Of a stretch of DNA of 64,000 nt, positions 36,063 through 47,000 are shown one piece after another. Source of the DNA: Rhodocyclaceae bacterium (GTDB taxonomy: Bacteria; Pseudomonadota; Gammaproteobacteria; Burkholderiales; Rhodocyclaceae); the NCBI GenBank assembly GCA_028869135.1, contig JAGWTC010000004.1, positions 1 through 64,000 on the forward strand. Reading direction: 5' to 3'. How positions within the stretch are numbered: position 1 is the stretch's first letter; each line of letters begins with the position of its first letter. The position numbers and the translations under genes were made by a program. Below the pieces are notes generated by a model. It was not told the origin of the DNA, did no database searches, and was given only the letters and a program-made list of their open reading frames with translations.

Positions 36063-37391
36063 ATGAGCGACACCCCCGTCACCCTTGTCGAAGACGACCC
36101 CGCCACGCTGCAGCTCGATCTGCGCGCGGTGCAGGAAGTGCTCGCGCGGCAAAAACGGGTGGAGAACCTGGTTCACCGCCAGGATATGCCGCGCCACGAA
36201 CTGGTCGAAAATCTCGTTCACAAGCAGCACCTGAACGAGCTGAAGCATCGCCTGGGATTGATGTCCTCGGCCCGTATTGCCCGCATCCTTGAAGCGTTGC
36301 CGCAGGACGATGGCCTGCTGGTCTGGGAGCTGATCGGCTCCGAACGCGGGGAGGAGATATTGAATGAACTCTCTGACGCCGTGCGCGAAACGCTCGCCGG
36401 CAGTCAGCCTTATCAGCGCCGCCCCATCATGCTCAACGCCTTCGAACTGAACAACGGTCGTCTGCGCCAGATCCCCATCGAGAATCGCGGGGACCTGGCC
36501 GCAACCAGGCCCATCTGGGTCGATCTGATCGCCCCTAGCCAACTGGAACGCCAGTGGGTGGAGGAAATTTTCGGCCTCGTACTGCCGGAAACCGACGATC
36601 TCACCGACCTGGAAGAATCGGCGCGCTTCTATATCGAGGACAACGGCGAAGTGCATCTGCACTCGGACTTCCTGCTTGACCGCGAGGGCGAGTCGCGCAA
36701 CGTCCCGGTCGCGTTCATCATTCACCAGAACCTCCTGTTCTCGGTGCGTGGCGAAGAGTTGCCGGTGTTCCGCTTGCAGCGGCTGCGCGCGCGCATCCAG
36801 CCCGGCTATGTGTCGGAAGGCCGCGACGTGCTGCTCGACCTCTATGCCGCCGACGTCGAATACTCCGCCGACGCGCTGGAGGATGTCTATGCCGAGCTCG
36901 AAGCCGTCGGCAAGAAAGTGCTCTCGCCCAACGTGACCGACGATGTGGCCGCCGTCATCCTTGCCGACATCGCCAAGGAAGAAGACCTGAACGGGCGCAT
37001 TCGCCGCAACGTGCTGGACACGCGCCGCGCGCTGTCCTTCCTGATGCGCGGCCGCATCCTCGCTCCCGACCAGCATGAGGATGCGCGCCAGATCCTGCGC
37101 GACATCGAGTCGCTGGACGGCCACACCGCCTTCATCTTCGGCAAGATCAACTTCCTGATGGATGCGACCGTCGGTTTCATCAACATCAACCAGAACAAGA
37201 TCATCAAGATCTTCTCGGTGGCCTCGGTCGCCCTGCTGCCGCCGACGCTGATCGCCAGCATCTACGGCATGAACTTCCAGGCCATGCCCGAGCTGAACTG
37301 GGATTACGGCTATCCCTTCGCCATCGGCGTGATGATCGTATCGGTCGCCTTGCCGCTCTGGTACTTCCGCAAGAAGGGCTGGCTGCGCTAA
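36063..37391 (+). CDS. corA: CorA-family Mg/Co transporter with MgtE-N-like N-terminal region
   Basis: The 442-residue protein ends like CorA: two membrane helices with the selectivity motif YGMNF after the first, and a basic C-terminus (KKGWLR). The cytoplasmic funnel domain is before it (about 130-380). Residues 45-110 (HLNELKHRLGLMSSARIARIL, WELIGSERGEEILNELSD) resemble the helical N domain that acts as a Mg sensor in MgtE. It should move Mg2+ into the cell. AGGAAGG precedes the ATG at 36063. Confidence 0.9.
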   Translation: MSDTPVTLVEDDPATLQLDLRAVQEVLARQKRVENLVHRQDMPRHELVENLVHKQHLNELKHRLGLMSSARIARILEALPQDDGLLVWELIGSERGEEILNELSDAVRETLAGSQPYQRRPIMLNAFELNNGRLRQIPIENRGDLAATRPIWVDLIAPSQLERQWVEEIFGLVLPETDDLTDLEESARFYIEDNGEVHLHSDFLLDREGESRNVPVAFIIHQNLLFSVRGEELPVFRLQRLRARIQPGYVSEGRDVLLDLYAADVEYSADALEDVYAELEAVGKKVLSPNVTDDVAAVILADIAKEEDLNGRIRRNVLDTRRALSFLMRGRILAPDQHEDARQILRDIESLDGHTAFIFGKINFLMDATVGFININQNKIIKIFSVASVALLPPTLIASIYGMNFQAMPELNWDYGYPFAIGVMIVSVALPLWYFRKKGWLR

Positions 37392-37405
37392 GCCCCTCTT
37401 GAAAC

Positions 37406-37436
37406 AACAAGGGCACCTCGCGGTGCCCTTGTTTTT
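37406..37436. terminator. Terminator between corA and hemL (convergent)
   Basis: An 11-bp stem ACAAGGGCACC/GGTGCCCTTGT with loop TCGC and T5 on the plus side. It lies between the two converging stop codons and can serve both genes. Confidence 0.9.
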
Positions 37437-37451
37437 GCGTGCTCGGGAGCG

Positions 37452-38732
37452 TCAGCGCTGCCCGTTGAAGATCTCGTCGGCGGCAACCACCGTGGCCGCG
37501 ATGTCGGCTTCACTATGCACGATAGAAACGAAGCCCGCTTCGAAGGCCGAAGGCGCCAGGTACACGCCCTTTTCCAGCATGGCATGGAAGAACTGGTTGA
37601 AAGCCGCCTTGTCCGCCTTCATCACCTCGGCATAGGACGTCGGCGCCTCGGCCGCGAAGTAAATGCCGAACATACCGCCCACCGACTGCGCGGAAAAGGC
37701 GATGCCGTGCCGGCGCGCCATGGCCTCCAGGCCTTCGCACAAACCGCGCGCCTTGTCGGACAGGGCTTCGTAGAAGCCGGGCGCCTGTATTTTTGCCAGC
37801 GTGACCAGGCCCGCGGCCACCGAGAGCGGATTGCCGGATAAGGTGCCGGCCTGATAGACGGGCCCGAGCGGCGCGATCTTTTCCATGATCTCGCGACGAC
37901 CGCCGAAGGCGCCGAGCGGCATCCCGCCGCCGACGATCTTGCCGAAGGTCGACAAATCGGGCGTGATGCCGAAGCGGCCTTGGGCGCTGGTGAGGCCGAC
38001 ACGGAAACCTGTCATAACCTCGTCGAAGATCAGCACCGAGCCGTATTGCGTGCATAGCTCGCGCATGCTTTGCAGAAACTCGGGCTTCGGCGCAATCAGG
38101 TTCATATTACCAGCGACCGGCTCGACGATGACGCAAGCGATCTTGTCGCCATGCTTGGCGAAGGCATCACGCAACTGCTGCGCATCGTTGTAATCCAGCA
38201 CCAGCGTGTGCTGGGCCAGATCGGCCGGCACGCCGCCCGAGGACGGATTGCCGAAAGTCAGCATGCCTGAACCAGCCTTGACCAGCAGGCTGTCGGCATG
38301 GCCGTGGTAGCAGCCCTCGAATTTGACGATCACGTCGCGGCCGGTATGGCCGCGCGCGAGGCGAATCGCGCTCATGGTCGCCTCGGTACCCGAGGACACG
38401 AGGCGCACCATGTCCATGCTGGGCACCAGCTTGACCAGCAGGTCGGCCAGCTCGATTTCACGTTCGGTCGGCGCGCCGAAGGACAAGCCCAGCGCGGCCG
38501 CGTCCTGCACCGCCTTGACCACATCCGGGTCCGCATGGCCGAGGATCAGCGGGCCCCAGCTGCCGACGTAGTCGATATAACGCTTGCCGTCCGCATCCCA
38601 GGCATAAGCGCCTTCGCCGTGGGCAAAGAAACGCGGCGTGCCGCCGACCGAGCCGAAGGCACGTACCGGCGAATTGACGCCGCCCGGAATGTGCGCCTGG
38701 GCACGCTTGAAGAGTTCGTCGTTCTTGCTCAT
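37452..38732 (-). CDS. hemL: Glutamate-1-semialdehyde 2,1-aminomutase
   Basis: The 426-residue PLP enzyme makes 5-aminolevulinate for haem. It has [13 protein letters not shown] at the start, [36 protein letters not shown] and the PLP lysine in [18 protein letters not shown]. The start ATG at 38732 overlaps the thiE stop (ATGA), which defines it against a much longer in-frame opening upstream. Confidence 0.97.
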   Translation of the reverse strand: MSKNDELFKRAQAHIPGGVNSPVRAFGSVGGTPRFFAHGEGAYAWDADGKRYIDYVGSWGPLILGHADPDVVKAVQDAAALGLSFGAPTEREIELADLLVKLVPSMDMVRLVSSGTEATMSAIRLARGHTGRDVIVKFEGCYHGHADSLLVKAGSGMLTFGNPSSGGVPADLAQHTLVLDYNDAQQLRDAFAKHGDKIACVIVEPVAGNMNLIAPKPEFLQSMRELCTQYGSVLIFDEVMTGFRVGLTSAQGRFGITPDLSTFGKIVGGGMPLGAFGGRREIMEKIAPLGPVYQAGTLSGNPLSVAAGLVTLAKIQAPGFYEALSDKARGLCEGLEAMARRHGIAFSAQSVGGMFGIYFAAEAPTSYAEVMKADKAAFNQFFHAMLEKGVYLAPSAFEAGFVSIVHSEADIAATVVAADEIFNGQR

Positions 38733-39376
38733 ACGGAAACCTTGAACATGTCCTGATAGGTACGGGCTCGCGCCGCGATATCCGGTGCATCGAACAGATC
38801 GGTGATGACCGCCGCCATGTCGGCGCCGGCGGTTATCAACGACTGCACATTGTCGGTCCTGATGCCGCCGATGGCGCACACTGGCACGCCGAAACGCGCC
38901 TTGGCCTCGGTCAGCAAGCCGAGCGGGGCCGTCACCGCTTCCGGCTTGACGCTGGAAGCAAACATGGCGCCAAAAGCCACATAATCGGCGCCTTCGGCGA
39001 GCGCGCGTTCGGCAATGCCGAGTTCGTCGTAGCACGACACGCCGATGATGCGGCCGGGGCCGACGATGGCGCGTGCGCGCGCCGCGCCGCCGTCTTCGCG
39101 CCCGACATGCACGCCGTCAGCGCCTATGTCAGCCGCAATCTCGGGATTGTCGTTGACGATCAGCAGCGCACCATGAGCGCGGCAGATACGCAGCAGTTCG
39201 GCCGCCTGAGCGCGGAACAGCGGCGGCGGTGCCACCTTGTTGCGGTACTGCACGACCTTGACGCCGCCGGCCAGCGCTGCGTGCACCAGCGCCGACAGAC
39301 GCGGCAACAGCGGATCATCTGGGGTCACGGCATACAGGCCGCGCAAACAGGCTTGCTGGGAAGAAGTCTGACTCAT
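38729..39376 (-). CDS. thiE: Thiamine-phosphate synthase
   Basis: The 215-residue TIM-barrel enzyme joins HMP-PP and the thiazole phosphate to thiamine phosphate. Motifs are [35 protein letters not shown] with the pyrophosphate-binding residues, and [12 protein letters not shown]. It is 14 bases behind thiD and overlaps hemL by four bases. Confidence 0.95.
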   Translation of the reverse strand: MSQTSSQQACLRGLYAVTPDDPLLPRLSALVHAALAGGVKVVQYRNKVAPPPLFRAQAAELLRICRAHGALLIVNDNPEIAADIGADGVHVGREDGGAARARAIVGPGRIIGVSCYDELGIAERALAEGADYVAFGAMFASSVKPEAVTAPLGLLTEAKARFGVPVCAIGGIRTDNVQSLITAGADMAAVITDLFDAPDIAARARTYQDMFKVSV

Positions 39377-39390
39377 TGAAGACCTAGCTG

Positions 39391-40227
39391 CTATTCGGAA
39401 GTTTTCTTGCGTGCCCAGAAAAAGCGATCGGGAATGTGCTGCCCCATGCCGGGCCGGAAACCGGCCGCGAGGCTCTTCCAGGTGAACTCCTGCGCCTCCT
39501 GAACGGCCTGCTCGATTGACAAGCCCTGTGCCAAAGCAGCCGCAATCGAGGAGGCCAAGGTACAGCCGGAACCGTGGTAATTGCCGGGCAGCCGCGCCCA
39601 GCGGTCGGCGCGCACCACGCCATGACTGCCATACAGCGTATTCACGACCTGCGCGGTGTTTTCATGCGTCCCGGTCACGAGCACATATTCGCAACCGGCG
39701 CCGAGCAGACGGCGCGCGCACTCAGGCAAATCGGGAACGCCGGCATCGTCGTCAATCTCGGCCAGGCGGCGGGCCTCAAGGCTGTTCGGCGTGAGAATGG
39801 TCGTTTGCGGCAACAGCAGCTCGATGATGGCATCGACCATTTCCTCGTTGGAAAACTGATCGCCGCGACCTGAAGCCAATACCGGATCGAAGACCAGCGG
39901 AATGTCGGGGTAGTCGGCCACCACCTCGGCAATCGCCGTAATGTTTTCGACGCTGCCCAGCACACCGATCTTGAAGGCCGCCACAGGCATGTCTTCAAGG
40001 ACGGCCCGCGCCTGATCCTCGACCCAGCCAGCGTCAATCGGCAGCACATCCTCGACGCCCGTGGTGTCCTGCACCGTAATGGCCGTGATGACCGAAAGCG
40101 GATGACAACCCATGCCGGCAATGGACAGCAGGTCGGCCTGAATGCCGGCGCCGCCGGTAGGATCGGACGCCGCAAAACTCAGTACGACAGGCGGGCTAGG
40201 AGGAGAGGAAACAGGCGCTGTGCTCAT
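39391..40227 (-). CDS. thiD: Hydroxymethylpyrimidine/phosphomethylpyrimidine kinase
   Basis: The 278-residue ribokinase-fold enzyme phosphorylates HMP twice for thiamine synthesis. It has SFAASDPTGGAGIQADL (residues 17-33), GCHPLSVITAITVQDT, TPNSLEARRL, and the anion hole/catalytic region GSGCTLASSIAA. It is the first gene of thiD-thiE-hemL and stands divergent to the rubredoxin gene. Confidence 0.96.
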   Translation of the reverse strand: MSTAPVSSPPSPPVVLSFAASDPTGGAGIQADLLSIAGMGCHPLSVITAITVQDTTGVEDVLPIDAGWVEDQARAVLEDMPVAAFKIGVLGSVENITAIAEVVADYPDIPLVFDPVLASGRGDQFSNEEMVDAIIELLLPQTTILTPNSLEARRLAEIDDDAGVPDLPECARRLLGAGCEYVLVTGTHENTAQVVNTLYGSHGVVRADRWARLPGNYHGSGCTLASSIAAALAQGLSIEQAVQEAQEFTWKSLAAGFRPGMGQHIPDRFFWARKKTSE

Positions 40228-40310
40228 GGCAACGGTGAAAAGTGTGCCCTAAAGGCAAATTGCTGCACCGCAACCAAAGAGGAATGCCCATCTCGGTACC
40301 AGCACTGCGG

Positions 40311-40316
40311 TATAGT
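40311..40316 (+). promoter_or_regulatory. Possible -10 box of the rubredoxin gene
   Basis: TATAGT, in the loop of a small CTGC/GCAG inverted pair, 32 bases before the start codon. No convincing -35 was found. Confidence 0.3.
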
Positions 40317-40348
40317 GCAGCCATTCTAACCGAAACCTGAGAAAGACC

Positions 40349-40528
40349 ATGAGCAGCAACGAGTTTCACAAGTGGATGTGCCTGATCTGCGGCTTTATCT
40401 ATGACGAAGCCGCCGGCTTGCCCGACGAGGGCATTCCGCCCGGCACCCGCTGGGACGACCTGCCCCCGAACTGGACCTGTCCGGAATGCGGCGCGCGCAA
40501 AGAAGACTTTGAAATGGTCAAAATATAG
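40349..40528 (+). CDS. Rubredoxin
   Basis: The 59-residue protein has the two CxxC knuckles that bind one iron: KWMCLICGFIYDEAAG and WTCPECGARKEDFE. Aromatic and Pro residues typical for rubredoxin (GLPDEGIPPGTRWDDLP) are between them. It is a cytoplasmic one-electron carrier; its partners are unknown. The coding region fits exactly from ATG 40349 to TAG 40526-40528. It precedes the pil-chp genes, a common order in Betaproteobacteria, but the 179-base gap suggests separate transcription. Confidence 0.95.
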   Translation: MSSNEFHKWMCLICGFIYDEAAGLPDEGIPPGTRWDDLPPNWTCPECGARKEDFEMVKI

Positions 40529-40707
40529 ATAATAAGATTGCCTTATCAGCCCGGGTCTGCGTATGATTGCTGCAATCAAAAGACGGGAATCGCCTTCGGT
40601 TTTGTCCGAAAACGGAAAGCGCAGTGTTTTAAAACGTCGTAGTCAAACGGCGTCTGCGAATAAGAAGTAGAACATTCTCTGTTTCTATCATTAGGGGTGG
40701 GCAGCAG

Positions 40708-41100
40708 GTGAGTGAAACACGCAGTCTGAACAGTGTGAAGGTCATGGTCATCGATGACTCGAACACGATCCGCAAAAGTGCGGAAATTTTCCTGGTGCAG
40801 GCCGGGTGCCAGGTCGTTCTCGCCGAGGACGGATTCGATGCACTGGCCAAGATCGCCGACCACCAGCCCGACCTCGTCTTCTGCGACATCCTGATGCCGC
40901 GTCTGGATGGCTATCAGACCTGTGCGCTGATCAAGAAAAACCCGCGCTTCGCGGCCACGCCGGTTGTCATGCTGTCTTCCAAGGATGGCTTGTTCGACCG
41001 CGCCCGCGGCCGCATGGTCGGCTCCGACGAATACCTCACCAAGCCCTTCACCAAGGACAGCCTGCTGAGTACTGTCGCCGCCCACGCCCGCAATACCTAG
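40708..41100 (+). CDS. pilG: Twitching motility response regulator PilG
   Basis: The 130-residue protein is a single receiver domain: MVIDDSNTIRKSAE, phosphoacceptor Asp in LVFCDILMPRLDGYQTC, and the Lys in YLTKPF. PilG takes phosphate from ChpA and affects type IV pilus extension. A GTG start at 40708 is used, since no ATG stands before the first strand. Followed after 33 bases by pilH. Confidence 0.93.
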   Translation: MSETRSLNSVKVMVIDDSNTIRKSAEIFLVQAGCQVVLAEDGFDALAKIADHQPDLVFCDILMPRLDGYQTCALIKKNPRFAATPVVMLSSKDGLFDRARGRMVGSDEYLTKPFTKDSLLSTVAAHARNT

Positions 41101-41133
41101 TTTTGTCAGTCCGTTTTACCTGAAGGAACAGCA

Positions 41134-41496
41134 ATGCCGATCAAGAAAATTCTCATCGTCGACGACTCCGCCACCGAGCGCCATGTGCTCACGACCCTGC
41201 TCGAAGGCAAGGGCTACAGCATCGTCACCGCCAACAACGGCGAAGAGGGCGTCGCTGCTGCTAAGCGCGAACTGCCCGATCTGATCCTGATGGACGTCGT
41301 CATGCCGGGCATGAACGGCTATCAAGCCACGCGCACCATCTCGCGCGACGAAGCCACCAAGCACATTCCGGTCATAATGTGCACCAGCAAGGACCAGGAA
41401 ACCGACAAGATCTGGGGCATGCGCCAAGGCGCACTCGATTACATGGTCAAGCCGGTCGACGGCGCGGCCCTGCTGGCCAAGCTGGCCACCCTCTAA
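41134..41496 (+). CDS. pilH: Twitching motility response regulator PilH
   Basis: The 120-residue receiver domain has ILIVDDSATERH, LILMDVVMPGMNGYQATR with the phosphoacceptor Asp, and MVKPVDG with the Lys. PilH is the second regulator of the Pil-Chp system, linked to pilus retraction and as a phosphate sink. AAGGAA stands before the ATG. Confidence 0.93.
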   Translation: MPIKKILIVDDSATERHVLTTLLEGKGYSIVTANNGEEGVAAAKRELPDLILMDVVMPGMNGYQATRTISRDEATKHIPVIMCTSKDQETDKIWGMRQGALDYMVKPVDGAALLAKLATL

Positions 41497-41508
41497 GCGG
41501 ACGACTCG

Positions 41509-42027
41509 ATGGCCAAACGCCTGAGCCTGCGCGACTTCCAGGAAAATCTCTCCGCGCGGCTGCTATCAGCCAAGCGCGGCGAGACCACGCCCCCCATGCT
41601 CGGCTTCCGCGCCGGCGCACGGCACTGGCTGCTGGAATTGCCGGATTCGGGCGAAGTCGTACCCTTGCCCGTGCTCAGCCCGGTACCGCTGACACAACCC
41701 TGGTTTGCGGGCATGGCGAATATCCGCGGCGGCCTGCACGCAGTGGTTGATTTCGCACAATTCGCCGGCGCCGCCCCCACGCCGCGCAGCGAGCGCGCGC
41801 GCCTGCTGCTGATCGGCGCGCGCCACGGCATCAACAGCGCGCTGCTGGTGGAAAGCATCGAAGGTTTGCGTCCGATGAACACCCTGCACGCTGCCGATCG
41901 TCCTGCAGGCGCACCGACCGCCCCATGGATCGATGCCGCCTACCAGGACGAACAGGGCAACCACTGGTTGCATATTGCCCTGACCCAATTGTTGCAGGAT
42001 CCGGCTTTTCTTGACATTGCTCTGTGA
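41509..42027 (+). CDS. pilI: CheW-like adaptor PilI
   Basis: The 172-residue CheW-domain protein links the receptor PilJ to the kinase ChpA. The fold is recognised by MLGFRAGARHWLLELPDSGEVVPLP, then WFAGMANIRGGLHAVVDFAQF and LLVESIEGLRP. It starts 13 bases behind pilH. Confidence 0.9.
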   Translation: MAKRLSLRDFQENLSARLLSAKRGETTPPMLGFRAGARHWLLELPDSGEVVPLPVLSPVPLTQPWFAGMANIRGGLHAVVDFAQFAGAAPTPRSERARLLLIGARHGINSALLVESIEGLRPMNTLHAADRPAGAPTAPWIDAAYQDEQGNHWLHIALTQLLQDPAFLDIAL

Positions 42028-42066
42028 TATCAAGCGCCTGAAGAAGGCGTGCTACTGGAGATAGCT

Positions 42067-44040
42067 ATGGCGTTCACTCTCAAACTGCCCTCCCTCAATC
42101 TGCCGGGCCGGCCCGCGAAGGAGGACGGCTCGCCTGCCCTCAGCGCAGAAACGATCGAGAAGCAGAAAATCCAGTTCAGCCGCCAGCTCAAATTCTTCGG
42201 CGGCCTGTTCCTGATCACGCTGACCGTCATGTTGGTCCTGGGATATGTGAACGGCAAGGCCGACCTCGCCGACGACACGCGTATCAATATCGGCCATCAA
42301 TTGAAGGTCACCTCCTACCAGCTCACGCAGACTGCAGCCGTGGCCCAGACCGGGCGAGGCAACAGCTTCAATGAATTGAAATTTGCGCGCTCCCAGTTCG
42401 CCGAGAACCTGAGCATCCTGTCCAAGGGCGGCGAATTCGAGGGCGTCAAAATCCGCTCCGCAGGCGAAGGCGCTGCGGCGCCCATCAGCAAACTGCAGGA
42501 GGAATGGAAGAAAATCGATGCGCGTCTCAAGGACTTGCTGGACAACCAGAAAGTCTACGAAGGGATGGCACGTTTCGTGTCCGAAGGAAACGCCAAGAAT
42601 GGCTGGAACAATCAGGGCGATCACCTGCTGCGTATTGCCAGCCAACTGGCGTCGCCCAACACCATCGACGACGCAACCGCTGTGGCAATGGCCAAGGACT
42701 TGCGCATGCAGTTGGAGTTTGTCGTCGGCAAGGGGGAAAACAGTGAGTTCGGCAATGCCGCTCGCATCCTGCTCACCGCGCTGCCCGCCGACATGGCCGC
42801 CTTCACCAAGAGCCGCAACGGCGCCACCCGCTTGCTGACGGATATCACCGCCCTCAACGCGGCCACCGAAACGGTGCTGGCGGCCTTCATCGCCCAGGTC
42901 GACCAACGTGCGATGTACACCGCGCTGTTCGCCATCTTCGGCTCCCTGGTGCTGGCCTTGCTCGTCGTCGTCGTAAAGATCTTCAATGAGGAAGCCGCCG
43001 AGCGTAACGCTGAATCCGAATCGCTGCGGATGCAGGCGGAAACCGAACGTAACGCCTCCCAGGACGCGATTTTGCGCCTGATGAACGAGATGGGCGACCT
43101 CGCCGACGGCGACTTGACCATACGCGCCACCGTGACTGAAGACATCACCGGCGCCATCGCCGACTCAGTGAACTACACGATTGAAGAACTGTCCGTGCTG
43201 GTGAAGCGAATCAACGACGCCGCCGGACGCGTGGCTGCCGCTTCCGAAACTGCGCAGAAGACCACCGACGAGCTGCTGGCCGCTACCGAAACCCAGTCGC
43301 AGGAAATCCGCTCCGCCAACAGCTCGGTGCTGTCCATGGCCCAGTCGATGACCAACGTTTCCGCCAACGCCGGCGAATCGGCGCGCGTGGCATTGAACGC
43401 ACTGGCCGCCGCGCAGAAGGGTTCCGCCGCGGTGACGAACTCGATCAAGGGCATGAACGAAATCCGCCAGCAGATCCAGGAAACCTCGAAGCGCATCAAG
43501 CGTCTCGGCGAATCCTCGCAGGAGATCGGCGAAATCGTGGAACTGATTTCCGACATTACCGAACAAACCAACGTGCTGGCGCTGAACGCCGCCATCCAGG
43601 CCGCCTCCGCCGGCGAAGCGGGTCGAGGCTTCACGGTGGTTGCGGAAGAAGTGCAGCGCCTCGCCGAACGCTCCGCCGAAGCAACCAAGCAGATCGCGGC
43701 AATTGTGAAGACCATTCAGACCGACACGCACGATGCCGTGTCCGCCATGGAAAACTCGACGCAGAACGTGGTCGAAGGAGCCCAGCTTTCCGACGCTGCG
43801 GGTCAGGCGCTGGAAGAAATTTCCAAGGTGTCGCAGAACCTTGCCGACCTGATCGAATCCATCTCCGGCGACACGGAAAAGCAGGCCTCCGTAGCAACCG
43901 ACGTGGCCAAGCTGATGCAGAACATTCTGCAGATTACCGAACAGACGACTACCGGCACGCGCCAGACCGCCGTGTCCATCGGTGAGCTCTCCGAACTCGC
44001 CAGCGAACTCAAGGGCTCGGTTGCAGGCTTCAAGGTGTGA
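42067..44040 (+). CDS. pilJ: Methyl-accepting chemotaxis protein PilJ
   Basis: The 657-residue receptor has a first membrane segment near residue 45 ([19 protein letters not shown]), a periplasmic sensor domain to about 285, a second segment ([18 protein letters not shown]), a HAMP-like part and a long signalling coiled coil. The hairpin tip region contains [25 protein letters not shown] cut at its well-known core [13 protein letters not shown]. It senses surface or pilin signals for twitching. GGAG precedes ATG 42067. Its stop overlaps the chpA start. Confidence 0.95.
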   Translation: MAFTLKLPSLNLPGRPAKEDGSPALSAETIEKQKIQFSRQLKFFGGLFLITLTVMLVLGYVNGKADLADDTRINIGHQLKVTSYQLTQTAAVAQTGRGNSFNELKFARSQFAENLSILSKGGEFEGVKIRSAGEGAAAPISKLQEEWKKIDARLKDLLDNQKVYEGMARFVSEGNAKNGWNNQGDHLLRIASQLASPNTIDDATAVAMAKDLRMQLEFVVGKGENSEFGNAARILLTALPADMAAFTKSRNGATRLLTDITALNAATETVLAAFIAQVDQRAMYTALFAIFGSLVLALLVVVVKIFNEEAAERNAESESLRMQAETERNASQDAILRLMNEMGDLADGDLTIRATVTEDITGAIADSVNYTIEELSVLVKRINDAAGRVAAASETAQKTTDELLAATETQSQEIRSANSSVLSMAQSMTNVSANAGESARVALNALAAAQKGSAAVTNSIKGMNEIRQQIQETSKRIKRLGESSQEIGEIVELISDITEQTNVLALNAAIQAASAGEAGRGFTVVAEEVQRLAERSAEATKQIAAIVKTIQTDTHDAVSAMENSTQNVVEGAQLSDAAGQALEEISKVSQNLADLIESISGDTEKQASVATDVAKLMQNILQITEQTTTGTRQTAVSIGELSELASELKGSVAGFKV

Positions 44041-47000
44041 TGAATACAAACTCTGTGGATATCGGCCCGCTGACCTGGGTCAAGGGCGAGATTGATCTCG
44101 CGCTGGATCGCGCCGGCGACTTGCTGCGCGGCGATCCCGGTGGTGACAAGGCCGTCGTCAGTCAGGCCGCAGCGCACCTGCACCAAGCGCATGGCGCGCT
44201 CGCCATCGTCGGCCTCGACGGCGTGACCCAGTACTCGGAAGCGCTGGAGCAGTTGTTCGCCGCGATCGAGGCCGGGGAAATCGAATACACCCCGGAGGTG
44301 GCCGAGGCTGCGGAGCAGGGCCTGTTCACCATACGCCACTATCTGGACGATCTGGTCGCCGGCAACCCCGATCAGCCGTTGAAGCTGTATCCGCACTACA
44401 GCAAGCTGCAAACCCTGCGCGGCCAACCGACGCCGCCCGAGTCCGACCTCTTCTATCCCGACCTCAGTCTGCGTCCGCCCAAGCGCGACAGCGAACCGCC
44501 CGTGCAGGCGCCGGACGAACTGGGCAAGCACCTGAAGACGGCGCGCATGAGTTATCAGCGCGGCCTGCTCAAGTGGCTGCGCGGCAATGCCGATGGTCTT
44601 TCCGACATGCGCGCCGCAATCGACCGGATCGAATCGACGCAAACCCAGCCGGCGCGGCGCACCTTGTGGTGGGCAGCGCTCGGTCTGGTCGATGCGTTGC
44701 ATGACGCCAGCATCAAGGCGGACAACGCGCCGATACGCAAGCTCAATGCGCGCCTCGACGTGCAGATCCGCAAGTTGATCGAAGGCTCGACCACCATCGC
44801 CGAACGCCTGCTGCGCGACGTGCTGTACCAGATCGCCATCGCCCCCGGCGGCAGCGAGCATCTCGAATGCGTGCGCGCCGCATTTCAGCTCGATCAGCAG
44901 TTGCCGAAGAACGAGGGTGCTGCCGACGACGAATCCAAGCGCCCCATCGTTGCCCAGCTTCGGGATCTGCTCGGCAACGCAAAGGACGACTGGAACCGTT
45001 TCAGCTCGGGCACGGCCGCCGCGCTGCCGCGCTTCCATCAGCGCATCGACGAAGCCTGCGTGCTGGCCGTGCAACTGGGTCACGAGGGTTTCAGCAATCT
45101 CGTCAACGGCATCAGCAATATTGCGGAAACGCTGCGCAAGGATCCGCTGCGGCAGGACGAAACGGTGGCCATCGAAATGGCCACCGCCCTGTTGCTGGCC
45201 GAGAGCGGCATGTCCAGCTACCCGGCCCTGGGTGCCGATTTCCCGACCCAGGTCGACGCCACGGTAGCGCGCCTGGCTGCCCTTGACCGCGGCGAATCGC
45301 TGGAAGCGCTCGCTGTACCGCAGCTCGACGACATCGCCCGCAAGGCGCAGGAGCGCCTACTGATGGCCCAGGTGGTGCGTGAGATTACCGCCAACCTGGC
45401 CACCATCGAACAAGCGCTCGACGCATTCTTCCGCAACCCCGCCCAGAAAGACGGCCTGGCCGCCCTGCGCAAGCCGCTCGATCAGGTCGGCGGCGCGCTG
45501 GCCGTGCTCGGGCAGGAGAGCGCGGCAGCGTTGCTGCATGAATGCGACCTCAAGATCAGGGGCTTCGAATCTGCCACCGAGGTACGGCAGGAGGACTTCG
45601 AGGAGGTCGCCAGCAAACTGTCGGCGCTCGGCTTCTTCGTCGAGCAATTGCGCCACGGCCCGGCCAATCTTGACGCCATTCTCAATCCGAAGAACGCCGC
45701 GCAGGAAGACGAAACCATCGAGGCCAGCCTCGACATCAACAAGCGCCTGACCCAGACATTGATCGGCGCTCTGCGCGAAAAGCCGGAAGACAACGAGATT
45801 CGCGGCGAACTGAAGCAGCAGCTTGAAACGCTGCGCGAAGACGCGCAACTGATTGCCGATGAAGGCCTGGAGCAGCAGCTCAACACCGCCATTGCTGCAC
45901 TCGACGACAATGCTTCCAGCCCGGTCATCGAGGAAGTCATCGCCACGCTGGTCGAAACGCCGGAGATCATTGCCCCGTCCGAAGAAACCATGCGTCTGGC
46001 CAATGCCAGCAGCGAGGTACTCGATGCCGAACTGCTGAGCATCTTCCTGGAAGAAGCCGAAGAAGTGCTGGGAACGCTGGCGGAAACACTGCCGATTGCC
46101 GACCGCGACCCCCACGACTTCGAAGCGCTGACCACCATACGCCGCAGCTTCCATACCTTGAAGGGCAGCGGCCGCATGGTCGGTCTCAACGAACTCGGCG
46201 AAACCGCCTGGGCCGTGGAACAGGTGATGAACCACTGGCTGCAACAGGAAACCGACGGCACACCCGCGCTGATGCGCATGCTGGAAGAAGCTCAGACCGT
46301 GTTCAGCCATTGGGTGGCAGCTCTCGAAAAAGGTGAAGTCAGCGCGCCCGATACCGCCCCCTTGCAGGCGCATTGTCAGCGACTGCTGTCGGGCGAGCCC
46401 GACGAGGACGTCGCGACGCCTGCAGCGGACGAGCTGACGGAGGAGGAGACGCCGGCCAGTACAGGCGGCAACGGCGCCAAGGTGATCGAGTTCCCGAGCG
46501 CGCAGGCCATGGTCGAAATCGGCCCCCTGTCGCTGACGCCCATGCTTTTTGATACCTACGTGGGCGAAGCGCGCGGCCATGTCGCCGCGCTGCAGGAGGA
46601 GTTTTCAGCGCTTGACGGCATGCCGTCGGAGCCGCTGATCCGCGCCGCTCACACGCTGACGGGCATTTCCGCAACGGTCGGCATTGCGCCCGTTCATACG
46701 CTCGTCAGTGCACTGGAAGATGCCCTGACCCGTTACGTCAAGGCCGTCCAGCCGATTTCATTCGAGGATAGAACGGTCATCGCGCGTGCCATCGGTGCCA
46801 TCGACGGCATGGTCGGCGCAATCGCCGGGCGCCGCATGCCCGCCAGCGACGCAGGCCTCGAAGCCGCGCTGCATGCGCTTGCTCCATCGGAAGAAACCGG
46901 GGATGCCGAATCGCTGGTGGAGATACCTCCGGCCGAGGTCATCGATGCCGAGGCGCCATTGCAAGCCTCCCCGGAAATGGTGCCGCGCGAAACGCAGGTC

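Noticed and set aside
37452-39035. hemL with a 100-residue N-terminal extension
   Set aside because: The frame is open upstream but this part overlaps thiE fully; the ATG at 38732 overlaps the thiE stop and starts the conserved protein.
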